Positions 1 through 8,224 are shown, counted from the stretch's first letter. The stretch: DNA of 13,489 nt from an uncultured Bacilli bacterium (GCA_910586635.1 CAJUJA010000034.1:1-13489); one strand, 5' to 3'. Made by a program: numbers and translations. The notes: generated by a model from the sequence alone, not told the origin.

Positions 1-60
1 ATATGAAAAATTGATAGTAAAGATTCCTATTAATAATATTTTAATGTCATAATAACATGA

Positions 61-99
61 AAAAATAATATACATAAATTAAGTGGGTATATTATTTTT
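61..99 (-). terminator. Rho-independent terminator of the FemAB-family gene
   Basis: AAAAATAATATAC (61-73) and GTATATTATTTTT (87-99) form a perfect 13-bp stem around a 13-nt loop. On the minus strand the stem is followed by a T-rich run (about 55-65). One arm contains the stop codon of the minus-strand gene (92-94). The stem is almost all A/T, and the A/T tails on both sides could let it work in both directions. Confidence 0.7.
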
Positions 100-1333
100 C
101 TTTATTAAAATTTTTATATAAACCATATTTGAAATTGTTCAGAATAATGTCATATTCGCCAATGTATTCTGTAACCATAGCGTTATATCCTAACTTCATT
201 TCGTTTAAGCCAATATACTTATTATTTTTTTCAAAGTTTCCACTAATAGCATTTAAATTAAAGTATTTTAGATTTTCGTTTTTATAATCACAAAGCATTC
301 TCCATTTTAATAGGTAGTTTGCGTTTAAACTTCTAAAATTTTGATGAAATCCATCGATGATTGAGAATGCTGCATTATCATAGACGATATTTAATCCACC
401 AGCGATAATAAGACCGTTGGGATTTTCTTTTAGGACATTCGTAGCAAAGATTAAATTACTTTTATAGATATTTAATAATTTGTCTGATAAAACCTTTTTA
501 TTAAAAATATCCCGTCTATCATCATTTTGTTTTGCTAGATTTTGAAATTGTTCTGCTAAACGTTCATTATTGATAAGTTCATCTTCATATAATTTTTTGC
601 TATTGATTACAAATATCTCAGTATTTAGCTTTGCATAAAATAAATCAGCATTATTCCCAAAATGATTCATGAGTTCTTTATAAAATTTAAATGGTTTTGC
701 ATTTTTTGTTTTAATGAATTCATAAAGAGGTGCAAAATTTTTTTGATCATCTCTATAAATTTCTACGCCACAGTTGATTGCTTTATTAATTTTGTTTCTA
801 GTTCTTTTGTCAAACATTTTATAAATCTCTCTGATATCTTTTGATAAAATCACTAAGGCTTCCCACCTTGGTTTTTCAGTCTCAAAATATAATGTTGCAC
901 CCTTATATGTGAATCCTGCTTTTTTTAGATTTTCATCAATCATAGTTGCTTCATTATTAATGTTGGTGATGTTCCCTTTTCCGTCTCTTATTGTCATGGG
1001 AATAGCAGGATCCATTCTTAAACTAACGATTCCTTCTTTTCCGAGATCGTTTTTTAAAGTTTCTACTAATTCGTCTACTTTTAGTGAATCTGTAAAATCA
1101 AATAAAATTCCCCGTGGGGCGTAGGCAAGTTTTGTTTTCATTACAGAGTTTTGTAAAAGTAATAAGGATGCCCCTAACATGGTATCGTTTTCATCCATAA
1201 CTCCAATATATCTAATTTCATAGTTAAAGTTAGACATTACATTTCCGTATTTAGATGTTTGGTAATAATTTCTATATTGATGTTTATCAGCAAAACTGTC
1301 AAATTGAGATGAATCGATCGTAACAATTTTCAT
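92..1333 (-). CDS. FemAB-family peptidoglycan cross-bridge aminoacyltransferase
   Basis: A 413-residue protein of the FemA/FemB/FemX family. These cytoplasmic enzymes transfer amino acids from aminoacyl-tRNA to the stem-peptide lysine of lipid-linked peptidoglycan precursors. Family signatures are visible: AYAPRGILFDF (residues 70-80), RTRNKINKAINCGVEI (177-192), a charged helical segment at about 245-290 that fits the coiled-coil arm, and a C-terminal LNEMKLGYNAMVTEYIGEYD (376-395) matching the usual FKxGFG...EYIGEfD end. Length is typical. An in-frame ATG lies 15 bases further upstream (1348), but the GGGAGG ribosome site sits between the two ATGs, so the downstream ATG (1333) is the start. 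It diverges from murD and has its own promoter. Which residue (Ala, Ser or Gly) it adds cannot be read from the sequence. Confidence 0.9.
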   Translation of the reverse strand: MKIVTIDSSQFDSFADKHQYRNYYQTSKYGNVMSNFNYEIRYIGVMDENDTMLGASLLLLQNSVMKTKLAYAPRGILFDFTDSLKVDELVETLKNDLGKEGIVSLRMDPAIPMTIRDGKGNITNINNEATMIDENLKKAGFTYKGATLYFETEKPRWEALVILSKDIREIYKMFDKRTRNKINKAINCGVEIYRDDQKNFAPLYEFIKTKNAKPFKFYKELMNHFGNNADLFYAKLNTEIFVINSKKLYEDELINNERLAEQFQNLAKQNDDRRDIFNKKVLSDKLLNIYKSNLIFATNVLKENPNGLIIAGGLNIVYDNAAFSIIDGFHQNFRSLNANYLLKWRMLCDYKNENLKYFNLNAISGNFEKNNKYIGLNEMKLGYNAMVTEYIGEYDIILNNFKYGLYKNFNKEK

Positions 1334-1359
1334 TATGAAGCCTCCCATAATCTATTTGT

Positions 1360-1388
1360 ATTATAGCATACAAAATATGTTGTTTCAA
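1360..1388 (-). promoter_or_regulatory. Promoter of the FemAB-family gene
   Basis: On the minus strand TTGAAA (1383-1388) and TATAAT (1360-1365) are separated by exactly 17 bases, with an extended -10 (TGC before TATAAT). It lies 26 bases upstream of the chosen start. Confidence 0.75.
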
Positions 1389-1398
1389 TAAAATATTA

Positions 1399-1427
1399 CT
1401 GATAAAATTTGATATTTATAGTATAAT
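1399..1427 (+). promoter_or_regulatory. Promoter of murD
   Basis: CTGATA (1399-1404), a 17-base spacer, and a consensus TATAAT (1422-1427). The upstream ATG at 1426 overlaps the -10 box, which supports starting murD at 1444. The promoter is back to back with that of the FemAB-family gene, with only about 10 bases between their -35 boxes. Confidence 0.7.
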
Positions 1428-1443
1428 GTTAGTAGGTGATTAT

Positions 1444-2805
1444 ATGTTTGAAAATAAAAAAATTTTCATATTAGGAATGGCTAGAAGTGGATATGAAGCA
1501 GCCAAGTATTTGGCGGGTAAGAAAAATCAGGTTGTTCTTAATGATGGGAAAGAGGAAAAGGTACATAATCAAAAACAGGTACAGGAGTTAAAAAGCATAG
1601 GGGTAGAATTGGTTTTTGGATCTCATCCTGATGATTTATTAGATGATAGTTTTGATTATTTGATTAAAAATCCAGGTGTTCCTATTGATCATAAATATAT
1701 AGAGAAAGCAAAAGAGTTGGGAATTGAAGTAATAAACGAAGTTGAGATGGCTTATAGGCTATTACCTGATGATATCACCTTAATTGGGATTACAGGAACT
1801 AATGGAAAGACTACAACGACAACTCTTACTTATGAGATATTAAAAGAGGCATTTCAGGATAGAGTTCATTTAGCCGGAAATATTGGATATCCCCTGTGTA
1901 GTTTTTTAGAAAAGCTAAAAAAGGATGATATTATTGTTATGGAGGTATCTTGTCAGCAAGGAGAGAATTTTAAAGATTTTAAGCCTCATATTGGATTATT
2001 TACTAATATCAGTGAGGCTCATATTGATTTTTTAAAAACTTTTGAACATTATAAAGAAGTTAAGGCAAGGATGTTTTATAATCAGACAAAAGATGATGTT
2101 ACAATTCTTAATATAGAAAATGATCAGGTGATGAGTCAGTTAAAAAATATTCAATCGAAAACAAAGTATTTTTCTAGTAAGAATCAAATTAATGGTTGTT
2201 ATTTAAAAGATGAGGCAATTTATTATTATGATGATAAGGTAATGAATATTAAAGATATTAAAATACCAGGTGTTCATAATTTAGAAAACTGTATGGCAGC
2301 TATTATGATTGCAAAGGAATTTAATATAGAAAACATGATTATTCAAAAAGTACTTAGTGAATTTAGGGGAGTGGAACATCGACTTGAATATGTGGATACT
2401 GTAAATGGAGTTAAATATTATAATGATACAGAGGCTACAAATATTAAGTGTACTCAAATAGCTCTATCTTCTTTTGAAGAACCAATCATTATTGTTCTAG
2501 GAGGATTAGAACGTGGACAAAACTTTGATGATTTGATTCCCTATATGTCACATGTAAAGTCAATTATTGCTGTTGGGCAATGTAGAGGAAGAGTTCAAGA
2601 GTTTGGGGATAATTTAGGAATTCCTACTTTTAGCTATGAAAGATTGAAAGATGGATTTCAAAAATGTGTGGAAATTAGTGTGGAAGGTGATATAATACTA
2701 TTGAGTCCTGCTTCTGCATCATGGGATCAATATAAGGAATGTGAAATTAGAGGAAATGAGTTTAAGAAATATGTTTATGAACTAAAAGAGTTAGAAAAGG
2801 TTTAG
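1444..2805 (+). CDS. murD: UDP-N-acetylmuramoyl-L-alanine--D-glutamate ligase (MurD)
   Basis: A 453-residue cytoplasmic Mur ligase that adds D-glutamate to UDP-MurNAc-L-Ala using ATP. The N-terminal UDP-binding Rossmann fold begins ILGMARSGYEAAKYL (9-23). The ATP loop is GITGTNGKTT (115-124). The central domain carries TNISEAHIDF (187-196) and the lysine likely carbamylated in VKARMF (K207). EHRLEYV lies at 311-317, and the C-terminal domain ends with LLSPASASWDQY (419-430), a MurD hallmark. Length is normal. The start at 1444 follows an AGGTGA site; the ATG at 1426 lies in the -10 box. An oddity is NDTEATN (327-333), where most MurDs have NDSKATN, so a usually conserved lysine is glutamate. 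EVSCQQGE (167-174) also departs from the common EVSSFQL. Both may be lineage traits. Confidence 0.93.
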   Translation: MFENKKIFILGMARSGYEAAKYLAGKKNQVVLNDGKEEKVHNQKQVQELKSIGVELVFGSHPDDLLDDSFDYLIKNPGVPIDHKYIEKAKELGIEVINEVEMAYRLLPDDITLIGITGTNGKTTTTTLTYEILKEAFQDRVHLAGNIGYPLCSFLEKLKKDDIIVMEVSCQQGENFKDFKPHIGLFTNISEAHIDFLKTFEHYKEVKARMFYNQTKDDVTILNIENDQVMSQLKNIQSKTKYFSSKNQINGCYLKDEAIYYYDDKVMNIKDIKIPGVHNLENCMAAIMIAKEFNIENMIIQKVLSEFRGVEHRLEYVDTVNGVKYYNDTEATNIKCTQIALSSFEEPIIIVLGGLERGQNFDDLIPYMSHVKSIIAVGQCRGRVQEFGDNLGIPTFSYERLKDGFQKCVEISVEGDIILLSPASASWDQYKECEIRGNEFKKYVYELKELEKV

Positions 2806-2865
2806 TGTTATATATAGTAGTGGTTTATTAATAGGTTAGAGGTTAACAATACAGGGGATGAGGTT

Positions 2866-3261
2866 ATGGAAAACATGAGGGGTAGAGATGCCTTAATATT
2901 TGAACTAGATATGAATAAACATTGTGTAGAGGCATATCAAGAATTATTGTATGAGGCTGCTTCTTGCAATATTGATAGAGTAGTTTATTGCATTGCAAGG
3001 AGAATTTTAAAAAATTCAGATCAAGATAGACAAATGAGTATGATTGAAACACTTCAAAAGACTTGTGATATTTTAGAAATGGGATTTATTAAAGCTCCTG
3101 CAATTATTTTTCCAGATATATTTGAAATTCCTAAGGTTGGAAAAGTAAATGAGTTTGGAGAGGTAGTTAGTGGTTTCATTGGAATTCCTTCTTTAATGGA
3201 TTATCAAAAGAAAAATAATAAGGAATTTGTATTTATAAAAAAAGGGAGAAATGATTTATGA
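2866..3261 (+). CDS. Hypothetical protein, translationally coupled to eno
   Basis: A 131-residue soluble protein that I do not recognise. It has no signal peptide and no membrane segment. The N-terminal part (about 10-75) looks helical; the rest, after KAPAIIFPDIFEIPKVG (77-93), looks mixed. The start at 2866 follows AGGGG (2853-2857) with 8 bases spacing; an ATG at 2875 is the alternative. The TGA stop overlaps the enolase ATG (ATGA, 3258-3261), so translation of the two is probably coupled. The 60-base gap after murD shows no terminator, so co-transcription with murD is likely. Codon use matches its neighbours, which suggests a resident gene. No function can be assigned. Confidence 0.8.
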   Translation: MENMRGRDALIFELDMNKHCVEAYQELLYEAASCNIDRVVYCIARRILKNSDQDRQMSMIETLQKTCDILEMGFIKAPAIIFPDIFEIPKVGKVNEFGEVVSGFIGIPSLMDYQKKNNKEFVFIKKGRNDL

Positions 3262-4511
3262 AAATTAAAAATGTAATTGGACGTGAAATATTAGATTCTA
3301 GGGGAAATCCTACAGTTGAGGTAGATGTTATCCTGGAGAATGGAGTAATAGGAAGAGCTGCTGTTCCAAGTGGTGCATCTACTGGAGAAAGAGAAGCACT
3401 TGAAATGAGGGATGGTGGATCTAGATATCAGGGGAAAGGTGTTCTAAAGGCCGTTTTAAATGTGAATACTACTTTACGTGATGTAGTGATTGGAATGGAT
3501 GCAGAGAATCAAAAAGAACTAGACTACAAGATGATAGAATTAGATGGTACTGAGGCAAAATCTAGGTTAGGTGCGAATGCGATACTAGGAATTAGTATGG
3601 CTGCATTAAAAGCCAGTGCTCGTTGTGCGAATTTGCCACTTTATCAGTATGTAAGTCAAAAGTTTGGAAATGGAAATATCAGCCAGCCATATCCTATGAT
3701 GAATATTTTAAATGGGGGGTCTCATGCTGATAATAAACTTGATTTCCAGGAATTTATGATTATTCCGAAGAGAGATACCATTAAAGAAAGGGTTCGTCTT
3801 GGAGCAGAAGTGTTTCATAGCCTAAAGAAAGTCTTAAATGAAAAAGGCCTTGTAACGGGTGTTGGAGATGAAGGTGGGTTTGCTCCAGACCTAGGAAGTA
3901 ATGAAGAAGGTTTTGAACTCATTGTTGAGGCGATTAAAAAAGCAGGATATGAACCTGGAGTGGATGTATTTTTAGGAATAGATGTTGCAGCATCTGAGTT
4001 TTATAATAAAGAGTCTAAAAAATATAAGTTTCATTGGTCTACAGGAGAAGAATTTACAACAGATGAATTAATTTGTTTTTATGAGAAATTAGTCAATACT
4101 TATCCTATAGTATCTATTGAAGATCCTGTTGATGAAAATGATTGGGAAGGGTTTAGAAAGATTACGGAGTTATTAGGAGATAAGGTTCAATTAGTTGGGG
4201 ATGATTTATTTGTTACCAATAAAAAATGTCTTCAAATGGGAATTGATAATCATGCAGGAAATGCAATTCTTTTAAAGGTAAATCAGATAGGTACCATTAC
4301 AGAAACACTTGAGACTATAGAACTTGCTAGAAATAATGGATATAAAACAATTATTTCCCATAGAAGTGGGGAAACAGAAGATACTACGATTGCAGATTTA
4401 GCAGTTGGGCTTAATCTTGGACAAATTAAAACTGGTTCTATGTCTAGAACAGATAGGATTTGTAAATATAATCAATTAATAAGGATAGAAGAACAAATAG
4501 AAAAAAATTAG
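3258..4511 (+). CDS. eno: Enolase (phosphopyruvate hydratase)
   Basis: A 417-residue glycolytic enzyme converting 2-phosphoglycerate to phosphoenolpyruvate in the cytoplasm. By alignment with the well-studied yeast and E. coli enzymes, the catalytic and metal residues are present: the mobile loop SGASTG (38-43), H156 in GGSHADN, E165 in QEFMI, E205 in GDEGGFAPD, the Mg ligands D242, E288 and D315, K340 in LLKVNQIG, the HRSGETED segment (368-375), and K391 in QIKTG. It is slightly shorter than the usual 425-435 residues because the C-terminus stops soon after KYNQLIRIEE. Translation is probably coupled to the preceding gene through the ATGA overlap; GGGAG lies about 10 bases upstream of the ATG. 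Confidence 0.97.
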   Translation: MKIKNVIGREILDSRGNPTVEVDVILENGVIGRAAVPSGASTGEREALEMRDGGSRYQGKGVLKAVLNVNTTLRDVVIGMDAENQKELDYKMIELDGTEAKSRLGANAILGISMAALKASARCANLPLYQYVSQKFGNGNISQPYPMMNILNGGSHADNKLDFQEFMIIPKRDTIKERVRLGAEVFHSLKKVLNEKGLVTGVGDEGGFAPDLGSNEEGFELIVEAIKKAGYEPGVDVFLGIDVAASEFYNKESKKYKFHWSTGEEFTTDELICFYEKLVNTYPIVSIEDPVDENDWEGFRKITELLGDKVQLVGDDLFVTNKKCLQMGIDNHAGNAILLKVNQIGTITETLETIELARNNGYKTIISHRSGETEDTTIADLAVGLNLGQIKTGSMSRTDRICKYNQLIRIEEQIEKN

Positions 4512-4535
4512 AAGCTGTATGATCAAGTGACAAAA

Positions 4536-4544
4536 TGTTATAAT
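4536..4544 (+). promoter_or_regulatory. Extended -10 promoter before the 100-residue gene
   Basis: TGT followed by TATAAT (4539-4544) is an extended -10 box, 24 bases upstream of the next start codon. No convincing -35 box sits 16-18 bases further upstream, as is common for extended -10 promoters. Confidence 0.5.
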
Positions 4545-4567
4545 AACAAGAACAAGGAGAAGATATT

Positions 4568-4870
4568 ATGTTACTCATATACTATGATGAACCCTATGTA
4601 AAACGTAGAATGATTTATGATTATGCTCGTATAGTAGATTATGTTTCAATTCCTGATAGTTGTTTTATGGATAATCAATTTATAAAGGAAAAGGAATGTG
4701 CAGAAATTGTTTATGATAATGCCAGTATGGTTGATGATTTAAAAAAATTATATGAAACAGGAGTAATAGAGAAAGTGAATATTGCTTCTTTCTATGAAGG
4801 GTCACATTTAGAATATCATGATAAGCCTAAAAGGTTAGAAAAAAAGAATCGAATTAAATGTATTTATTAA
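4568..4870 (+). CDS. Hypothetical protein
   Basis: A 100-residue protein rich in Tyr, Asp, Glu and Lys that I do not recognise. It starts MLLIYYDEPYVKRRM and ends in a basic stretch (DKPKRLEKKNRIK, 86-98). There is no signal peptide, and I cannot name any domain. The ribosome site AAGGAG is well placed before the ATG at 4568. It lies alone between eno and secG, with its own extended -10 promoter and a separate promoter for secG downstream. Codon use resembles the surrounding core genes, so it is probably a resident gene of narrow phylogenetic range. Confidence 0.75.
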   Translation: MLLIYYDEPYVKRRMIYDYARIVDYVSIPDSCFMDNQFIKEKECAEIVYDNASMVDDLKKLYETGVIEKVNIASFYEGSHLEYHDKPKRLEKKNRIKCIY

Positions 4871-4876
4871 TTTTTC

Positions 4877-4906
4877 TTGATTAAAGGTTGTATATTATGA
4901 TATTAT
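4877..4906 (+). promoter_or_regulatory. Promoter of secG
   Basis: TTGATT (4877-4882), an 18-base spacer, and extended -10 TGATATTAT (TATTAT at 4901-4906). It begins right after the preceding stop codon and lies 24 bases upstream of the secG start. Confidence 0.55.
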
Positions 4907-4930
4907 ATATCTAGTTTTAGGAGGACTTTT

Positions 4931-5149
4931 ATGGAAACAGTATTATTAGTGATATCTATTTTATTAATTGTCATTGTTTTATTACAAAGTGGGAAAGCAG
5001 AAGGGGCTGCTCAAATTATTAGTGGTGGGAGTTCTGATTTATTTACAAAGAGAAAAGAAAGAGGATCTGAACTGGTAATTAGTAGAGTTACTCTATTGTT
5101 GGGGCTATCCTTTTTCCTAATTTGTTTAATTTCTACTTTTGTTGGTTAA
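4931..5149 (+). CDS. secG: Preprotein translocase subunit SecG
   Basis: A 72-residue membrane protein, the small SecG subunit of the SecYEG channel that assists SecA-driven protein export. It has the standard layout: a first membrane helix (about 3-19, VLLVISILLIVIVLL), the family motif LLQSGKAEGAAQIISGGSSD (17-36), a polar cytoplasmic loop with FTKRKERG (38-45), and a second membrane helix (about 50-70). Length is typical. The start has a good AGGAGG site (4919-4924). The neighbours rnr and smpB are the usual partners of secG in Bacilli. A terminator overlaps its stop codon, so secG may be largely monocistronic. Confidence 0.93.
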   Translation: METVLLVISILLIVIVLLQSGKAEGAAQIISGGSSDLFTKRKERGSELVISRVTLLLGLSFFLICLISTFVG

Positions 5150-5174
5150 AGACTAGGAATTTAGTCTTTTTTAT
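5148..5174 (+). terminator. Terminator after secG
   Basis: AAAGACTA (5148-5155), loop GGAATT, TAGTCTTT (5162-5169), then a T run. The stem has few G/C pairs and begins inside the secG stop codon. A TATAAT box (5177-5182) immediately follows and may serve rnr, although no good -35 accompanies it. Confidence 0.65.
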
Positions 5175-5213
5175 TTTATAATATAGTTAGTAAGAATAAA
5201 CGAGGGTGATAAA

Positions 5214-7316
5214 ATGAGAGAGGACATCTTACAGTTACTAAGAACAAGTGATAGAGCTTTGTCAATTTATGATATACAAGATAAGTTGCATTTAAAAACA
5301 GCGGGAGAAGTAAGGGAATTACAAAATATGCTACAAGAGTTAGAAGAGGAAGTTTTGATTTATCATTCTAAGAAGAATAAATATATGCTTTTGGAAAATA
5401 GTCATTTAAAAAAGGGAATTATGCGTGTTAATAAAAAGGGATTTGGTTTTGTTGAAGTAGAAGATCTTTCTGAAGATATTTATGTCGGCTTAGATCATAT
5501 GAATGGTGCACTTCATGATGATATTGTATTAGTAGAAATAGTTAGTAAAATGAATTTAGATAGGTTAGAGGGTAGAGTTTTAAAAATTATCAGAAGACAA
5601 GTTACTAGATATATTGGAGAAATTAATTTTGTTAAAAATAAGGGAATTGTTCATCTGGATGATCCAAGAGTCAAGATGGAAATTGAAGTAAGACCTGAGG
5701 ATTCTTTGAATTCGGTAGATGGGCATAAGGTTGTTGTTGAAGTTGTAAAAAAAATCAATCATCATAAATACAGAGGAAAAGTTGTAGAAATTATCGGACA
5801 CAAAAATGATCCGGGTGTTGATATTTTATCGATTATTCATAAGTATAATATTGAAATTGATTTTCCCGATGATGTGAAGGAAGAAGTTTCTAAGATGCCA
5901 ATGGAGGTAAAAGAAAAAGATTTAGAAGGTAGAAGAGATTTAAGGGAAGAGGAAATCTTTACTATTGATGGAAACGATACCAAAGATATTGATGATGCAA
6001 TATCAATTCAATTACTTCCTAATGGGCACTATCAGCTAGGGGTTCATATTGCTGATGTTTCTTATTATGTAGAAGAGGGAACTGCCCTTGATAATGATGC
6101 TATGGAGCGTGGCACTAGTGTTTATTTAGTTGATCGTGTTATTCCTATGTTACCTCATGAACTATCAAGTGGAATTTGTTCTTTGAATCCCAATGTGGAT
6201 CGTCTTGCTATTTCTTGTATTATGGAATTTGATAGTAACGGAAAACAAATTGAGTATGATATATTTCCAAGTGTGATTAGATCTAAAATTCAGATGACTT
6301 ATGAGAACGTCAATAAAATTTTAGAAAAAAGTGAAATACCAGAGGGGTATGAAGACTATGTAGAGAGTTTAAAAATGATGGAATCCCTAGCTAAAATTTT
6401 AAGAAGAATGAAAGAAAAACGTGGCTATATTGATTTTTTAGTGGATGAGGCAAAAATATTAGTAGATGATAATTGTGTTCCAACAGAGATTATTAAAAGA
6501 GATCGAGGTGTAGGAGAGTTATTAATAGAAGATTTTATGATTGCTGCCAATGAATGTGTTGCCACTCATATTTATTTTATGAATTTACCTTTTATTTACC
6601 GTATTCATGAAAATCCAAAGGAAGAAAAAGTTAGAAGTTATTTATCTTTTATTGGAACACTTGGATATCAAATTTCAGGAGATATTAAGGATTTTAAACC
6701 AAAGGCAATGCAGAGGCTTGTTGAATTTTTGAAAGATAAAAAAGAATTTAAGATATTGTCCAGTCTTCTTTTAAGAAGTATGCAAAAAGCTATTTATAAG
6801 GAGGAAAACTTAGGTCATTATGGACTTGCTAGCAAGTGTTATACTCATTTTACTTCTCCTATTAGAAGATATCCAGATACTACTGTGCATAGATTACTTA
6901 GAACTTATTTATTTAATAATGATTTGAGTCAAAAAACACTAAGACATTGGGAAGAAAAGTTAGTTTATATTTCAGAACATTCTTCATCTCGTGAAAGAGC
7001 TTCTGTTGAATGTGAAAGAGAAGTAGAAGATATGAAGATGGCAGAATATATGGAGTCTCATATTGGAGAAGAGTTTGATGGAATGATTTCTTCTGTTACT
7101 AATTTTGGAATGTTTGTACAGCTAGAAAACTTAATAGAGGGACTTGTACCAATTCGTGATATGAATGACTTTTTCCATTATGATGAGGAGAGAATGACTT
7201 TAACTGGAGAAAGAAGTCATGTAAAATATATGATAGGAGATAAGGTATTAGTAAAAGTTGCAAGGGCTAGTAAGGAAGAAAAAATTATTGATTTTGAGAT
7301 TGTAAAAAAACTTTAG
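5214..7316 (+). CDS. rnr: Ribonuclease R (3'-5' exoribonuclease)
   Basis: A 700-residue RNase II/R-family exonuclease that degrades structured RNA processively 3' to 5', including faulty mRNA released by trans-translation. Domains in order: an N-terminal winged helix (about 1-62), two cold-shock OB folds (about 66-125 and 130-195), the RNB catalytic domain (about 235-570), and a C-terminal S1 domain (618-695, with FDGMISSVTNFGMFVQLENL at 621-640). The catalytic acidic cluster is TIDGNDTKDIDDA (250-262), giving D252, D258, D260 and D261 as the metal ligands. RIHENP (463-468) and YTHFTSPIRRYPD (543-555) are further family motifs. It lacks the long basic C-terminal tail of E. coli RNase R. The ribosome site is GAGGGTGAT. 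smpB follows after 30 bases, a common and functionally sensible pairing. Confidence 0.96.
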   Translation: MREDILQLLRTSDRALSIYDIQDKLHLKTAGEVRELQNMLQELEEEVLIYHSKKNKYMLLENSHLKKGIMRVNKKGFGFVEVEDLSEDIYVGLDHMNGALHDDIVLVEIVSKMNLDRLEGRVLKIIRRQVTRYIGEINFVKNKGIVHLDDPRVKMEIEVRPEDSLNSVDGHKVVVEVVKKINHHKYRGKVVEIIGHKNDPGVDILSIIHKYNIEIDFPDDVKEEVSKMPMEVKEKDLEGRRDLREEEIFTIDGNDTKDIDDAISIQLLPNGHYQLGVHIADVSYYVEEGTALDNDAMERGTSVYLVDRVIPMLPHELSSGICSLNPNVDRLAISCIMEFDSNGKQIEYDIFPSVIRSKIQMTYENVNKILEKSEIPEGYEDYVESLKMMESLAKILRRMKEKRGYIDFLVDEAKILVDDNCVPTEIIKRDRGVGELLIEDFMIAANECVATHIYFMNLPFIYRIHENPKEEKVRSYLSFIGTLGYQISGDIKDFKPKAMQRLVEFLKDKKEFKILSSLLLRSMQKAIYKEENLGHYGLASKCYTHFTSPIRRYPDTTVHRLLRTYLFNNDLSQKTLRHWEEKLVYISEHSSSRERASVECEREVEDMKMAEYMESHIGEEFDGMISSVTNFGMFVQLENLIEGLVPIRDMNDFFHYDEERMTLTGERSHVKYMIGDKVLVKVARASKEEKIIDFEIVKKL

Positions 7317-7346
7317 TATAAGTAAATGAATCAGGGAGGTATCACG

Positions 7347-7787
7347 ATGGAAATATTCAATAGAAAAGCAAGACATGATTATTTTATTTTAAAAACATAC
7401 GAAGCTGGAATTGAGTTAACTGGAACTGAGATTAAATCAATTAGGCAAGGAAGTTGCAATATTAAGGATAGTTATGCGATTATTAGGAATAGAGAAGTAT
7501 TTTTAATTAATATGCACATTTCTCATTATAAGGAAGGTAATATATTTAATCATGAGGAAACAAGAACTAGAAAGTTACTACTTCACAAAAAAGAAATTCA
7601 AAAGATTGCAGAAGAGATTGATCAAAAAGGACTTACTCTAATTCCTTTAAAATTATATTTTAAAAAGAATATTTTAAAAGTAGAATTAGGCATTTGTCAG
7701 GGAAAGCATAACTATGATAAAAGAGAGTCTATTAAGGAAAGAGATATGAAACGTTCTATAGAAAAACAATTAAAGAATCGATATTAA
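7347..7787 (+). CDS. smpB: SsrA-binding protein SmpB
   Basis: A 146-residue RNA-binding protein that escorts tmRNA to stalled ribosomes. Family motifs are clear: GIELTGTEIKSIRQG (18-32), DSYAIIRNREVFLINMHIS (38-56), TRTRKLLLHKKEI (69-81), and the basic C-terminal tail YDKRESIKERDMKRSIEKQL, which inserts into the ribosomal mRNA channel. The start at 7347 is preferred over the in-frame ATG at 7326 because the GGGAGG ribosome site lies between them and the family begins at this point. The gene lies 30 bases after rnr and is followed by a terminator and then by ssrA, its RNA partner. Confidence 0.96.
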   Translation: MEIFNRKARHDYFILKTYEAGIELTGTEIKSIRQGSCNIKDSYAIIRNREVFLINMHISHYKEGNIFNHEETRTRKLLLHKKEIQKIAEEIDQKGLTLIPLKLYFKKNILKVELGICQGKHNYDKRESIKERDMKRSIEKQLKNRY

Positions 7788-7795
7788 GTAATAAT

Positions 7796-7826
7796 AAGTG
7801 TGATATATACACTTTTTTTCTTTTTT
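7796..7826 (+). terminator. Terminator after smpB
   Basis: AAGTGT (7796-7801), a 7-base loop, ACACTT (7809-7814), then a long T-rich run to about 7826. It separates the rnr-smpB transcript from ssrA. Confidence 0.7.
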
Positions 7827-7859
7827 AATGTATAATTTGTTTCAAAATAGAAGATACTA

Positions 7860-7868
7860 TGGTATAAT
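7860..7868 (+). promoter_or_regulatory. Promoter of ssrA
   Basis: Extended -10 TGG followed by TATAAT (7863-7868), ending 11 bases before the mature tmRNA 5' end. A weak TTTCAA (7840-7845) is spaced 17 bases upstream. Confidence 0.65.
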
Positions 7869-7879
7869 ATACTACACAT

Positions 7880-8224
7880 GGGGCTGATATGGTTTCGACA
7901 GGAATATGAGAGCATAGATGGCAAGTCGTAGGCTTACGATACAAGCAAAATTAAATATAACTGGAAACAGTAATACTCAATTAGCTTTTGCTTAATTAGT
8001 GCAGAGGCATCTTATTATTCTTTATCTACGTAGAGTAATTAAGATTTAGATTTAGTAGATTATATCTTAGGAATGTCTATACCTAGGATGAATAGAATAG
8101 ACTCGCTTATTACTTTGGTCGTTAACTACTTAAGTAGTAAGTTAAAAGAATTAGTTAACTAAACTTGTAGAGGTCTATGTAGCTGTATTTTTGGACAGGA
8201 GTTCGATTCTCCTCAGTTCCACCA
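7880..8224 (+). ncRNA. ssrA: Transfer-messenger RNA (tmRNA, 10Sa RNA)
   Basis: A 345-nt one-piece tmRNA that rescues stalled ribosomes and tags the unfinished protein. The 5' end GGGGCTG (7880-7886) pairs with CAGTTCC (8214-8220), followed by discriminator A and encoded CCA (8222-8224). The conserved start GGGGCTGATATGGTTTCGAC and the T-arm GGACAGGAGTTCGATTCTCC are present. The tag frame runs 7945-7992 with TAA at 7993-7995, resume codon GCA, and reads AKLNITGNSNTQLAFA (16 encoded residues, plus the alanine carried by the tRNA part). The end -LAFA differs from the common -LAA but keeps the small hydrophobic end used by ClpXP-type proteases. Pseudoknot segments follow the tag. It has its own promoter and terminator. 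Confidence 0.97.

Noticed and set aside
662..1124. Plus-strand frames of 60 and 71 codons inside the FemAB-family gene.
   Set aside because: They lie antisense to a well-supported enzyme and have no ribosome sites.
8214..8224. Search for a duplicate of the ssrA 3' end (attachment-site repeat) further right.
   Set aside because: No second copy of the T-arm or CAGTTCCACCA end was found up to 13489.
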